Assembly (NCBI RefSeq): GCF_937888285.1 | Contig: NZ_CALART010000015.1 | Span: forward strand, 124,001 to 188,000 | Length of the DNA: 64,000 nt | Origin: an uncultured Aquimonas sp. | GTDB lineage: Bacteria > Pseudomonadota > Gammaproteobacteria > Xanthomonadales > Xanthomonadaceae | Direction of reading: 5' to 3' | Shown: in pieces, positions 9,701-17,928 of the stretch | Layout: every line of letters begins with the position of its first letter | How positions within the stretch are numbered: the stretch's first letter is position 1 | Notes under the pieces: model-generated | Databases searched by the model: none | What the model saw: the letters and a program-made list of their open reading frames with translations, nothing else | Told to the model about the DNA's origin: nothing | Made by a program: the position numbers and the translations under genes

Positions 9701-10043
9701 CGGCGTGAAGGCGCTGCAGCTGGGACCGGTCATCGGCACGCGCACGGCAGGCGCCGGCATCTGGCTGTCCGACCGCAACCGGCTGGTCGACGGCGGCACC
9801 GCGCGGATCGCCGAGTTCGGCCAGTTCGAGGTCGGCAGCGGACGCTGGCTGATCGAAGGCCGCGGGGTGGCGCCGGACATCGAGGTCGACAACCCGCCGT
9901 ACGCGAGCTTCATGGGCGCGGATGCACAGCTGGACGCCGCGCTGGCCCATCTGCAGCAGCGCCTGCGCGAGGCGCCGCTGCCGACCCTGCAGGCCCAGCC
10001 GATTCCCCCCCGCGGAGCGCACGGCCACGACGGCAGCCGCTGA
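6732..10043 (+). CDS. tricorn-type serine protease (beta-propeller, PDZ, S41)
   Basis: 1103-residue exported homologue of tricorn protease, probably trimming peptides in the periplasm. A signal peptide (LPAWVAGFAFFFAFDCNA) is followed by six- and seven-bladed propeller repeats, for example GDLWRVPAQGG, ALSPDGRTLAFVASYDG and NWSPDGRHLAVI. A helical C1 domain (MFDDAWRMHREFSFDPTMRG) is followed by a PDZ domain around GVDARVGDRLLAVNG. The S41 core has GLIIDVRRNRGGNIDSWI and the nucleophile motif TYSDGETFAAG (Ser about 983), with GRGVAPDIEVDNPP near the end. Full family length, no truncation. A likely catalytic His is in LLHSQIRPGEY. Two ATGs (6732, 6738) are possible starts. Confidence 0.93.
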   Translation: MSMSRLPAWVAGFAFFFAFDCNAAEGWYRDPALHGDTVVFTAEGDLWRVPAQGGLAQRLTTHPAEEAQAALSPDGRTLAFVASYDGAPEVYAMPLAGGPPKRLSFENARVWVQGFAPDGRVVYASEATVGPSWMRVLRLVDPLSGLTETLPLADAREAAFDAEAGLLYFTRFGLAVTHDNARDYAGGAAAQLWRWRLGSREEAEQLQPAGIREPQRPLLGAEGLVLLGEHAGRVNLWRWSGQGAAEALTRHADFDVRRPSLHGGRVVYQHGADLRLLDLVTGSDARIPITLSSDLVQSRERQLGEPLKHLQSASLAADGSRVVLTARGRAVVAGLEQLRRVEIAAPDRARLREAVLSGDGRHVLAITDLEGSSEIWRFPADGSGGGEALTRGGDSHRFRLYPSPDGRLLAHTDKAGRLFVLDLESGRDREIDHGEFARDDAYAEVNWSPDGRHLAVIRVDSARLVNQLVLIEVSTGRRATLSSDRYPVVSAAFSRDRAFLYFLASRSYASSVPGPWGDRNTGPFFDRRNRLYALALDPEARFPFAPASELDPPPAETNAAGDDAKGKTRTAPASSALQWEGLAERLFEAPLPPGNYSQLAADDKRLYFLDRDSAPNSQAALRTLAIGNAPPKPETFATGLAGYALSGEGKHLLLLKAKGESGGIGDVLIVEAGAKAPEDLSRAAVRLGDWRLSNAPREEWAQMFDDAWRMHREFSFDPTMRGVDWDALRARFAPLLPRVQDRIELDDLLAQMIAEVGLLHSQIRPGEYRVAPDAPVPAALGAQIGADAEGLFIEHIYRSDPELPSERGPLAQPGVDARVGDRLLAVNGRALRTRAELAQALVNQAAQQVLLELKRGSAATHRTVVLPVRLDREAALRYSDWVEGRRTRVQADSNGRVGYLHLRAMGPQDMASFARDFYAQFDREGLIIDVRRNRGGNIDSWIIEKLLRRAWAFWQPPRGAPYTNMQQTFRGHLVVLADALTYSDGETFAAGVKALQLGPVIGTRTAGAGIWLSDRNRLVDGGTARIAEFGQFEVGSGRWLIEGRGVAPDIEVDNPPYASFMGADAQLDAALAHLQQRLREAPLPTLQAQPIPPRGAHGHDGSR

Positions 10044-10062
10044 GGCCGCAAGCGTTCCATCG

Positions 10063-10097
10063 GCAGTCGGCCGCTCCGCATGCGGGAGGCCGACTGC
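10063..10097. terminator. strong hairpin between tricorn gene and diguanylate cyclase gene
   Basis: Perfect 10-base inverted repeat GCAGTCGGCC / GGCCGACTGC, whose loop can pair further (CCGCATGCGG). It lies 20 bp after the protease stop and 18 bp before the next start. There is no T-run, so it may be a transcript-stabilising or Rho-assisted structure rather than an intrinsic terminator. Confidence 0.5.
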
Positions 10098-10115
10098 TAG
10101 CATGCGCGGCTGCCC

Positions 10116-11903
10116 ATGAGCGCCCTGCCCCCAGCCACCGATATCGATGCCTTGAGCCCGGCCGCGGACTCCCGCTCCGCGCCTGCGTCCGTCGATTCGC
10201 ACGGCCGCAGCCTGCATGCGCGCGGCGTCGTCCTGCTGGCGAGTTTCGCCCTGCTGCCCAGCCTGCTGCTGCTGGGCGTGCTGCTGTGGAGCTATGTCGA
10301 CAGCGCCCAGGTCCGCATCGGCAACGCGCTGGGCTCGGTCGCGGATGCGCTCGCCCTGGGCAGCAGCGGCCTGGTCGAGCGCCACCTGACCGCGATCGAG
10401 CTGGCGGCCCGCCTGCCCTGGCTGGACGTCGACAGCGCCACCGCCGAACGTCGCCTGCAGCAGCTGTCGCAGCGCAATCCGGAACTGCGCACCCTGCTGG
10501 TCGCCGATCCCGAGGGGCGGATCGTCTCGCTGCAGCGCGAATCGGAAAGCGCGGAAGCCCTGCGCAGCCGGGTGGGCGCCTCGGTCGCCGATCGCGAGTA
10601 CTTCCGGGTCGCCTGGTTCGAACGCCGGCCCTATCTGAGCGACGTCTTCATCGGCCGCGGCCTGTGGAACGAACCCGTGGTCGCGCTCTCGGCGCCGGTG
10701 CTGGACGGCGCCGGCGAACCGCTGGGCGTACTGCAGGCCACGCTCAACCTCGATGTCATCCAGCGCCGCCTGGGCGAACTGGTCGACCGCAATCGCGAGG
10801 GGCTGCTGCTCGATCGCGCCGGGCAGGTGGTGTTCGCCAGCGCGGGGCTGGGCCTCAAGCCCGGCGTGCCGATGGAAGCGGGCGCGCTGCAGCAGATCGC
10901 CCAGCTGCCGGCCACCGACGAGCCCGGCCTGATCCAGCTTGGCGGGACGCGCCACTACGCGATGGCCGAGCGCACCGACTTCGGCTGGACCGCGGTGGCG
11001 CTGCTGCCAGAGCCGGCGCTGACCGGCGTGCTGTGGAGTGCGCTGAGGATGGCGCTGCCGGTTCTGCTGCTGTCCCTGATCGGCGTCTGGGTCGCCGCCC
11101 ACTTCGGCGGGATCTGGCTGACCCGCCCGGTGCGGCAGCTGCGCCAGGGCATCCGCCGCCTGCAGCCGGGCCTCGCCGTCAATGCCGGCGATGCGCTCGG
11201 CTTCAAGCTGCCGCGCGAGCTGCAGCCGATCGCCAGCGAAGTCGAAGCCCTGTGGCTGCGCGAGCGCGAGGCCTATGCCCAGCTCGATGCCGCGCTGCGC
11301 GAGCGCGAGCACGAGATCGAACGCCGCACGTCAGCGCTGCGTCGCGCCGTGGCGGCACTGCGCGACGAGAGCCGCACCGATTCACTGACCGGCGTCGGCA
11401 ACTACCGCGCCTACCGGCAGGCCATCGAGGAAACCTGGCAGCGCATCGCCGGCAGCCATGAGCAGATGGTCGTGCTGCAGATCGATATCGATCACTTCAA
11501 GCAGTACAACGACAGCTACGGGCACCCCGCCGGCGACCTGTGCCTGCGCCGGATCGCCGAGCTGCTGCAGGGCGTGGCCCGCGAATGCGGCGCCCAGCTG
11601 GCACGCAGCGGCGGCGAGGAGTTCTCCATGGTCATGGTCGGCCACGGGATCGAGCGCTGCATCGCGACGGCCCGCGAGCTGCTGGCCCGGGTCGAGGCGC
11701 TGGACCTGCCGCATGCGCGGGCGCCGGCCGGGCGCGTGACCCTGAGCGCGGGCCTGGCCTGGGGCGAGTGGCAGCCGGGGACCGGGCCCGAAGACATCGT
11801 ATCGGCTGCCGATACCGCGCTGTACGCGGCCAAGAACGCTGGCCGCAACCGGCTCGAACTGGCGGCCGGCCTGCCTTTGCCGGGCGCGCCATTGGCGCCG
11901 TAA
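10116..11903 (+). CDS. membrane-bound diguanylate cyclase with extracytoplasmic Cache-like sensor
   Basis: 595-residue inner-membrane signalling enzyme making c-di-GMP. The first membrane helix is GVVLLASFALLPSLLLLGVLLWS (about residues 38-60). A periplasmic dCACHE-like domain follows, with VADREYFRVAWFERRPYLSD, and a second helix (MALPVLLLSLIGVWVAAHFG) near residue 315. A HAMP-like/coiled-coil linker leads to a GGDEF domain with DSLTGVGNYRAY, DIDHFKQYNDSYGH and an intact active site ARSGGEEF. The inhibitory site is lost (RECG instead of RxxD), so product inhibition is probably absent. It stands alone; ligand unknown. Confidence 0.92.
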   Translation: MSALPPATDIDALSPAADSRSAPASVDSHGRSLHARGVVLLASFALLPSLLLLGVLLWSYVDSAQVRIGNALGSVADALALGSSGLVERHLTAIELAARLPWLDVDSATAERRLQQLSQRNPELRTLLVADPEGRIVSLQRESESAEALRSRVGASVADREYFRVAWFERRPYLSDVFIGRGLWNEPVVALSAPVLDGAGEPLGVLQATLNLDVIQRRLGELVDRNREGLLLDRAGQVVFASAGLGLKPGVPMEAGALQQIAQLPATDEPGLIQLGGTRHYAMAERTDFGWTAVALLPEPALTGVLWSALRMALPVLLLSLIGVWVAAHFGGIWLTRPVRQLRQGIRRLQPGLAVNAGDALGFKLPRELQPIASEVEALWLREREAYAQLDAALREREHEIERRTSALRRAVAALRDESRTDSLTGVGNYRAYRQAIEETWQRIAGSHEQMVVLQIDIDHFKQYNDSYGHPAGDLCLRRIAELLQGVARECGAQLARSGGEEFSMVMVGHGIERCIATARELLARVEALDLPHARAPAGRVTLSAGLAWGEWQPGTGPEDIVSAADTALYAAKNAGRNRLELAAGLPLPGAPLAP

Positions 11904-12030
11904 GGCCGCACGCCGTCGCGCCAGTCCCACGGTCGCGGTAGTGAGGCCCAAGGCCGCACTTCAACGCAGTGCAGGATGCGGGCGGGACGCACCCCGCGTA
12001 CATTAGTGGCTTCGCATATGAGCGCCCGCC

Positions 12031-13536
12031 ATGTCCGCCCTGCCCCAGCTGCCATCCGCTCCCGGAGCCCTTGAAGCCCATTTCGCGCCGTTCCGGAGGA
12101 ACACGCTCGGTCAGGCGCAGACGCTGCGCACGCCCTACGGCGAGATGCCGATCGTCTATGCCGACTGGATCGCCAGCGGTCGGCTGTACGCGCCGATCGA
12201 GCGCCGCATGAGCGAGGTGATCGGCCCCTTCGTGGCCAACACCCACACCGAGACGTCGACCACCGGCACGCTGATGACCCGCGCCTACCACCAGGCGCTG
12301 AAGAGGATCAAAGCCCACGTTGGCGCCTCGGCCGAGGACGCGATCATCTGCTATGGCTCGGGCATGACCGCGGTGGTCAACAAGTTCCAGCGCATCCTCG
12401 GGCTGCGCGTGCACGAGAGCTACCTCGACCGGGTCAGCCCGGCGCAGGATCAGCGGCCGATCGTGTTCGTCACCCACATGGAGCACCACAGCAACCAGAC
12501 CTCGTGGCTCGAAACCCTGTGCGACGTGGAAGTGATCCCGCCGGATGCCCACGGCGAAGTCGATCTGGCCGCGCTCGACGCGCTGCTCGCGAAGTACGCG
12601 CAACGGCCGGTCAAGATCGCCAGCATCACCAGCTGCTCGAACGTCACCGGCCTGTTCACGCCCTACCACGACATCGCCGAGCGCATGCATGCCGCCGGCG
12701 GCCTGTGCTTCGTCGACTTCGCCTGCAGCGCGCCCTACATCGACATCGTCATGCACCCGCCGGGCCGGCCGCAGGCCGGGCTCGACGCGATCTACTTCAG
12801 CCCGCACAAGTTCCTCGGCGGCCCCGGCACCTCGGGCGTGCTGGTGTTCAACACGCGCCTCTACCGCAACCGCGTGCCCGACAACCCCGGCGGCGGCACC
12901 GTCGACTGGACCAACCCCTGGGGCCAGCACAAGTACGTCGACGATGTCGAAGCACGCGAGGACGGCGGCACGCCGGGCTTCCTGCAGGCGATCCGCACGG
13001 CGCTCGCCATCCAGCTGAAGGAGCAGATGGGCGTGGCCAACATCCTCGCCCGCGAGCACGAGCTGCTGGACATCGTCTGGCCCGCGCTGTCGGCCACCCC
13101 CGGCCTGCACCTGCTCGCCGCCGACCATCCGGATCGGCTCGGCGTGCTGAGCTTCTACATCGAGGACCTGCACTACAACCTCGCCGTGCGCCTGCTGAAC
13201 GACCGCTACGGCATCCAGGTGCGCGGCGGCTGCTCCTGCGCGGGCACCTACGGGCACTACCTGCTGCAGGTCAGCATCGAGCGCTCGAAGTCGATCACCG
13301 ACAAGATCAACGCCGGCATCCTCTGCGACAAGCCCGGCTGGGTGCGGCTCTCGCTGCATCCGACCATGACCGATGCCGAGGCCCGCTTCATCGTCGAGGC
13401 GATCCGCGATCTCGCGGCCAGGCACCGCGAATGGGCGCAGGACTACCGCTACTGCGAGCGCCGCAACGAGTGGTTCCACCGAGAGGACTGCGATTTCGTG
13501 GACAGCACGTCGGCGGGCTTCTTCGCGCCGCTGTAG
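12031..13536 (+). CDS. class V aminotransferase-fold PLP enzyme (cysteine desulfurase-like)
   Basis: 501-residue PLP-dependent enzyme of the aminotransferase V / SufS-NifS fold. The cofactor lysine is in YFSPHKFLGGPGTSGVL. The PLP-phosphate and ring contacts are recognisable in CYGSGMTAVVNKFQRILGL and THMEHHSNQTSWLE, and FVDFACSAPYIDI carries the ring-contacting Asp. RGGCSCAGTYGHYLL occupies the place of the catalytic-cysteine loop of desulfurases. It is about 90 residues longer than SufS and is not next to any suf/isc gene, so a desulfurase role is only a possibility. The stop is three bp from the convergent phosphatase stop. Confidence 0.85.
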   Translation: MSALPQLPSAPGALEAHFAPFRRNTLGQAQTLRTPYGEMPIVYADWIASGRLYAPIERRMSEVIGPFVANTHTETSTTGTLMTRAYHQALKRIKAHVGASAEDAIICYGSGMTAVVNKFQRILGLRVHESYLDRVSPAQDQRPIVFVTHMEHHSNQTSWLETLCDVEVIPPDAHGEVDLAALDALLAKYAQRPVKIASITSCSNVTGLFTPYHDIAERMHAAGGLCFVDFACSAPYIDIVMHPPGRPQAGLDAIYFSPHKFLGGPGTSGVLVFNTRLYRNRVPDNPGGGTVDWTNPWGQHKYVDDVEAREDGGTPGFLQAIRTALAIQLKEQMGVANILAREHELLDIVWPALSATPGLHLLAADHPDRLGVLSFYIEDLHYNLAVRLLNDRYGIQVRGGCSCAGTYGHYLLQVSIERSKSITDKINAGILCDKPGWVRLSLHPTMTDAEARFIVEAIRDLAARHREWAQDYRYCERRNEWFHREDCDFVDSTSAGFFAPL

Positions 13537-13539
13537 GCG

Positions 13540-14067
13540 TCAGTAACGCTCGACGCGCAGCTCCGCGCGGCCGTCGGACTCGATGCGGATCAGGCTCAGG
13601 CGGTCGTACTCGGATTCCGGCATGGCCTCAGCCTCCTCGCCGGACAGGGCCTCGACGATCGCCGGCACCGTATTGCTGTGGCCGACCACAAGCACCGCCT
13701 CGCCGCGGTGCGCGCGCAGCAGGGTCTCGCGCAGGGCGCGCGCGTCCTCGTCGTGATCCCGGCTCACGAACTCGCGCACCTCGACCTCGATGCCCTGCGC
13801 AGCGGCAACAGGCCGGGCGGTCAACTGTGTTCGGCGAAAGGGCGTGGCGTAGGCCGCCGCCAGGGGCAGGTCGCGCAGCCGCTCGGCGAGCGCCTCGGCG
13901 CGCTGGCGCCCACTTTCACTCAGGCTCGGATCGCGCGGATCATCCTGCGCCTTCTCGGCATGCCGCACGACCACGACCAGCAGCCCCTCGGGCGGCACCT
14001 GCCACGCCAGTGCAGGGGCGGACAGCGGCCAGGCCAGCGCCGCCAGCAGCATCCATCGCGGAACCAT
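13540..14067 (-). CDS. SixA-like histidine phosphatase, exported
   Basis: 175-residue histidine phosphatase superfamily (branch 1) protein. A signal peptide (WMLLAALAWPLSAPALA) begins at ATG 14067. The catalytic motif is VVVVRHAEKAQDD (RHAEK instead of the RHG of mutases, as in SixA). The second histidine is in VLVVGHSNTVPAIVEAL, and arginine in YATPFRRTQLTARP completes the phosphate pocket. Predicted periplasmic, unlike cytoplasmic SixA, so the substrate is unlikely to be a phosphotransfer protein. Longer upstream reading is rejected because it would bury the signal peptide. Confidence 0.88.
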   Translation of the reverse strand: MVPRWMLLAALAWPLSAPALAWQVPPEGLLVVVVRHAEKAQDDPRDPSLSESGRQRAEALAERLRDLPLAAAYATPFRRTQLTARPVAAAQGIEVEVREFVSRDHDEDARALRETLLRAHRGEAVLVVGHSNTVPAIVEALSGEEAEAMPESEYDRLSLIRIESDGRAELRVERY

Positions 14068-14199
14068 CGGACCACCCTCGTCTGTGTGGAAAGCGTACAC
14101 GGTAGGGGTTCGCAGCCTCGGGTCAAGCGGGCGGGGATGTCGCGCCTTCCGCACCCGGCTATCCTTGCGCGCTTCCCGACCCTCCACGAGCCCCTTCCG

Positions 14200-14451
14200 A
14201 TGAGCGATACCCCTCCCGACCGCATGTGCGCCGACCCGCGCAGCCGCTTCCACAACGCCGAGGCGCTGGAGCGCGGCATCGGCGTGCGCTTCAACGGCGT
14301 CGAGCGCACCGATGTCGAGGAGTACTGCGTCAGCGAAGGCTGGGTGCGGCTGCCGGTGGGGCGCAGCCTGGATCGCCGCGGCCGGCCGATGTGCTTCAAG
14401 CACGGCGGCACCGTGGTCGTGTGGTTCCTCGACCAGGACGCCCCCGCCTGA
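14200..14451 (+). CDS. DUF3297 family protein
   Basis: 83-residue cytoplasmic protein. GIGVRFNGVERTDVEEYCVS and EGWVRLPVGRSLDRRGRPM are the conserved core of DUF3297, a small family frequent in proteobacteria including Xanthomonads. No function is known. ATG 14200 gives the usual family length and the MSDTPPDR beginning. It stands alone, in the opposite direction to the phosphatase gene upstream. Confidence 0.88.
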   Translation: MSDTPPDRMCADPRSRFHNAEALERGIGVRFNGVERTDVEEYCVSEGWVRLPVGRSLDRRGRPMCFKHGGTVVVWFLDQDAPA

Positions 14452-14558
14452 GTGCAGGCGGCGCAAAAGCAGCGGACCGGCGGCGCTCGACGCTCAGGCC
14501 GCAAGGGGACTAGGCTGGCGTCGAGCGGCCGCCGTGCGTGCGGCCCGGAGCGTCCGCC

Positions 14559-15698
14559 ATGTCCCTGCTCCCTCGCCTCGCCCTGCTGCTGATCAGTGTC
14601 TGGCTCGTCCCGACGTCGCCCGCCAGTGCCGCGTCGGACTCGCCGGACTCGCCGCCCGCGATGTCCACGCCACCGCCCGTGGAATCCCTGATGGCGGTGC
14701 CCGACGCACTGCGCCAGCTGGTGCGACAGCGGGTGCTGCCGCGGCCGGGGCCGGACCGCCAGCTGGAAGCGCTCGCCGACTTCCTGCTGCGGCCCGAGGG
14801 CCTGGGGCTGCGCTACCGGCATGACGCCACACTCAGCGTCGCCGAGGCCTTCGAACGGCGCGAAGGGAATTGCCTGACCTTCACCCTGGTCACTGTCGCG
14901 CTGGCCCGCGAGCTCGGCTTCAAGGCCTACGGGCAGGACGCCGATGCGGTCAGCTGGCACCAGGAGGGCGGCAGCGTCTATCGCACCCAGCACGTGAATG
15001 CGGGCGTGCGGATCGAGGGCCGGCGCTTCAGCGTCGACATCGCCTCCAATCAGGTAATTACCCGCGAGCCGCCACAGCCGATCGATGACGCCCGCCTGCT
15101 GGCCCACTACTACAGCAATCGCGCCGCCGAACTGCTGGCCGCGGGGCAGCTCCAGGCTGCGATCGCGCACGCTGAACGCGCGCTGCAGGTGGATCCTCGT
15201 CACGCCGCGGCGCTCAGCAATGCTGGCGTGATCCGCGCGCGCATGCAGGACCCGGCGGGCGCGGAGCAGGACTATCTGCGTGCGCTGTCGATCGACCCCA
15301 GGCACCCCGGCGCGCTGTTCAATCTGTCCGAGCTGTATGCGCGCAGCGGCCGCGGCAGCCTCGCGCGCGACGCCCAGGAAAGGCTGCGCCACGAGCTGCA
15401 GCGCGACCCCTTCCATCACTTCGTGCTCGGCCTGCAGCGCGAGGCTGCGGGAGACCCCCGCGGCGCGCTGGCGCACTTCCAGCGCGCGGTGCGCCTGCAC
15501 CGGCATGACCACCGCTTCCATTTCGCCCAGGCCCGCGCCTGGATCGCGCTGGATCGCGGTGATCGCGCCGCGCGCGCGCTGCAGACCGCCCGCGAGCTCA
15601 GCGCGGGCGAACAGCAGCAGCGCTACCAGGCCAAGCTGGACGGGCTGCGCGCGCGTCCTGCGAACGGCCCTTGGCTGCACGGCCGCCGCTCCTCCTGA
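14559..15698 (+). CDS. exported transglutaminase-like and TPR protein
   Basis: 379-residue protein. ATG 14559 follows GGAG and starts a signal peptide (LPRLALLLISVWLVPTSPASA). A transglutaminase-like papain-fold domain follows, with candidate Cys in EGNCLTFTLVTVALARELGF, His in QHVNAGV and Asp in FSVDIASNQ. The C-terminal half holds three TPR units, for example AIAHAERALQVDPRHAAALS and ALSIDPRHPGALFNLSELYA. The combination is common in gammaproteobacterial periplasmic or lipoprotein families of unknown function. The end lies eight bp from the convergent methyltransferase stop. Confidence 0.84.
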   Translation: MSLLPRLALLLISVWLVPTSPASAASDSPDSPPAMSTPPPVESLMAVPDALRQLVRQRVLPRPGPDRQLEALADFLLRPEGLGLRYRHDATLSVAEAFERREGNCLTFTLVTVALARELGFKAYGQDADAVSWHQEGGSVYRTQHVNAGVRIEGRRFSVDIASNQVITREPPQPIDDARLLAHYYSNRAAELLAAGQLQAAIAHAERALQVDPRHAAALSNAGVIRARMQDPAGAEQDYLRALSIDPRHPGALFNLSELYARSGRGSLARDAQERLRHELQRDPFHHFVLGLQREAAGDPRGALAHFQRAVRLHRHDHRFHFAQARAWIALDRGDRAARALQTARELSAGEQQQRYQAKLDGLRARPANGPWLHGRRSS

Positions 15699-15706
15699 GA
15701 CCCGGC

Positions 15707-16435
15707 TCAGCTGACGGGCGGTGCCTCGTAGACGCTGTAGCGCGGTGATTCGAAGCGGGTCTCAACGAAGTCCGCGGCCTGCCAAAGCGCGCCGTGCACC
15801 GGCTTGAAATACAGCACCAGCAGGCGATGCGGAGAGGTCCGCTGGCGGCGCCGCAGCGCGTCGATGACCCGCTGCATCACCACCTCGTCGAAGGGGTGGT
15901 ACATGAACACGACCAGATCACCGTCCGGATAGGCGAACTCGCTGGCGTCGGCGGTCACGACTTCCACGGCCCGGGTGCGGCGCGGCCCACGGTAACGCTC
16001 AAGATTGCGGCGCGCGATCGCAGACAGGGCCGGCGAATACTCGACCCCCAGCACCTGCGCAAACGGCAGCGCAGCCGCCATCATCAATACGCGGCCCTTG
16101 CCGCAGCCGAGGTCGACAAAGGCGGCGCGGGCTGGGTCGAGTGCGAACGGAGCCAGCACCTCGGCGAAATCGATCGGGCTGGTGGCGACGTAGGCGGAAC
16201 CATGCACCCAGTTCGGATCGTCGACATCGAGGTCGGCCTGCGGGATGACGCCGCCGGTGTCGACGCCGAAATGGCGATCGAAGTCGTCATCGGCGGCCGT
16301 ATCCGGGTGCGCAGGCGCACGACCGCGAAGGCGCGCACCCAGCGCGTCCAGCGCATGCGCGAGGCTGCCCACGAATCCGCGGGTGCGCAGGGAGCGCTGC
16401 AGGCGGCGGGTCACGCGCAGGGCGAGATTGGGCAT
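15707..16435 (-). CDS. class I SAM-dependent methyltransferase
   Basis: 242-residue protein with a Rossmann methyltransferase core: FVDLGCGKGRVLMMAAALPF (SAM motif I), VLGVEYSPALSAIARRNLER (motif II region) and DLVVFMYHPFDEVVMQRVID. The N-terminal 70 residues are Arg-rich and not recognised. A strong Shine-Dalgarno-like AAGGAG lies five bases before ATG 16435, fixing the start. A TGTGA-N6-TCACA palindrome sits 54 bp upstream. Substrate unknown. Confidence 0.85.
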   Translation of the reverse strand: MPNLALRVTRRLQRSLRTRGFVGSLAHALDALGARLRGRAPAHPDTAADDDFDRHFGVDTGGVIPQADLDVDDPNWVHGSAYVATSPIDFAEVLAPFALDPARAAFVDLGCGKGRVLMMAAALPFAQVLGVEYSPALSAIARRNLERYRGPRRTRAVEVVTADASEFAYPDGDLVVFMYHPFDEVVMQRVIDALRRRQRTSPHRLLVLYFKPVHGALWQAADFVETRFESPRYSVYEAPPVS

Positions 16436-16488
16436 GGCATCTCCTTGTGAGCCGACACGGGGAAGCGGACTGACGACGGCGAGTTTAA

Positions 16489-16504
16489 TGTGAACTGAGT
16501 CACA
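16489..16504. promoter_or_regulatory. CRP/Clp-type palindromic site
   Basis: TGTGAACTGAGTCACA matches TGTGA-N6-TCACA exactly, the site bound by CRP and by Clp of Xanthomonads. It lies in the intergenic region upstream of the methyltransferase gene (minus strand), next to the AT-rich TTAA on its flank. The plus-strand RcnB-like gene begins 426 bp away, so the methyltransferase is the more likely target. Confidence 0.6.
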
Positions 16505-16929
16505 CACGAAGCCCCGAATCCAGCGAGCAATGTGGTTTCCGTCGGGGCAGCCAGTGCGAACTGCCAGCAGCGGACCGCAGGGAACCTGCGCCCACATCGC
16601 CCTGCTCGTCCCGCGGATGCGCGCGAGCCAACGGCGCCGGAGGGCCGTACCCGACACCTTGCGACTGCCGGGGCTCAGCTCCCGGGCAGCAAGCCCTGCG
16701 TCAGCTGAACGCCTCCGCGACGAGGGCGTTCCGGCCACCCTGCGTACAGCTTGCGGGCCCAATGCTTCGTCCGCGTCGACCGCTGCCGGTCGGCGCCGTC
16801 GGGGCTCGCGTTCCGATGGCCTGGCAAGGACGCCAGGCGCGAGAGCCGCCAGTGCTGGCGGCCTCGCCGGGCAGCATCACGGTGAGCGGCCCGGAGGGCG
16901 CGCCGCCGGAACCTGCTGGAGTCACCCGA
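16505..16929. other. intergenic stretch, no gene recognised
   Basis: About 425 bp of GC-rich DNA before the RcnB-like gene. Open frames cross it, but their translations are Arg/Ser/Ala-rich and resemble nothing. No hairpin terminator, tRNA or repeat family seen elsewhere in the window is evident. It must hold the promoter of the downstream gene. Confidence 0.5.
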
Positions 16930-17703
16930 ATGAAAGCCCTGAGTGCTGGCACCCTGATCCTGCTGCTTGGCCTTGCCGCCCCCGTGCTCGAAGCCCGCGA
17001 CGACCGTCCGGGCCGCGGCGCGGACTACGGCGACAAGAGCGGCTTCCGCGATGCGCCGGCCCGCGTGGAGAGCGAAGGCCGCTGGCGCGGCGAGCGCGCC
17101 GATCCCTCGCCCTCGGTGGGCGATGCGGGCGGCCGCGGCGGCTACCCGAGCCAGGAGCGCGACTACGGCGAACGCGAGCGCAACACCCGCATCGCCGGCT
17201 TTCAGGGCGGCTATCGCGAGTCGCAGGATCACGGCGGCCATCGCGGCCAGCGTGACGATTGGCGCGCGGAGGGGCGCGGACGCGATCTGCGCCACTCGGA
17301 CTCGCGCTGGCGCCACGACGAGCGTGGCGACAAGGGCTGGCGTCATGACGACTATCGTCGCGATCAGCGCTGGGACGGTCGCTATGGGCACGAGCGCCAT
17401 CGCCATGACGACTGGCGTCATCCGCAGTGGCGCCGCGACTGGAACCACGGCTGGTCGGGCCATCGCTACCGTGCGCCGGTGCGCTACGTGTATCCGCGCG
17501 GCTACCACGCGCGCAGCTGGCGCATCGGCTACCACCTGCCGCCGGTGTTCATCGTCAACCACTGGTACGTGGACTGGCGCGCCTACCGCCTGGCGCCGCC
17601 GCCCTGGGGCTGCCGCTGGCTGCGCGTCGATGGCGACCTGCTGCTGGTCGACGAGCGCAGCGGCGAGATCGTCGACGCGCTGTATGGCTTCTTCTACTAC
17701 TAG
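16930..17703 (+). CDS. RcnB-like periplasmic protein, Arg/His/Asp-rich
   Basis: 257-residue exported protein. ATG 16930 starts a signal peptide (LSAGTLILLLGLAAPVLEA). The middle is highly polar with repeated Arg, Asp, His, Gly and Trp (for example GHERHRHDDWRHPQWRRDWN). The C-terminal domain has YHARSWRIGYHLPPVF followed by WRAYRLAPPPWGCRWLRVDG and DLLLVDERSGEIVDALY, which is the RcnB signature. E. coli RcnB is a periplasmic factor in nickel/cobalt homeostasis. The RcnB tail is present but the long Arg/His linker is unusual. It precedes the DUF4198 gene by 225 bp. Confidence 0.83.
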   Translation: MKALSAGTLILLLGLAAPVLEARDDRPGRGADYGDKSGFRDAPARVESEGRWRGERADPSPSVGDAGGRGGYPSQERDYGERERNTRIAGFQGGYRESQDHGGHRGQRDDWRAEGRGRDLRHSDSRWRHDERGDKGWRHDDYRRDQRWDGRYGHERHRHDDWRHPQWRRDWNHGWSGHRYRAPVRYVYPRGYHARSWRIGYHLPPVFIVNHWYVDWRAYRLAPPPWGCRWLRVDGDLLLVDERSGEIVDALYGFFYY

Positions 17704-17928
17704 CAAGCCCGGCTCCGGCGGACGCAAGGCCGACACGCATCGCCCTTCCGTGAGCATCTCGTGAACAATTCAGGCGCTGCATCCAGTCTCCCCGCGCGCT
17801 GCGTATCCCTGCCCTGACAGGAAGGCGCAGCGCGCGCACACGGGACTGCATCCAGCCCACGCGCCGCATGCGTACTCCGATCCAGTGAGAGCGAAGCAGC
17901 CCGCTTCGCCCACCGCGTGGAGACGGGT

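Noticed and set aside
6666..11312. Very long open frame on the minus strand across the tricorn and cyclase genes
   Set aside because: It is antisense to two genes with clear domains; its translation is rich in Gln, Arg, Ala and Gly without domain content. Long antisense frames are expected at high GC with biased third positions.
16530..17255. Open frame upstream of and into the RcnB-like gene in another phase
   Set aside because: Arg/Ser/Ala-rich sequence with no signal peptide or domain; it overlaps the real gene out of frame.
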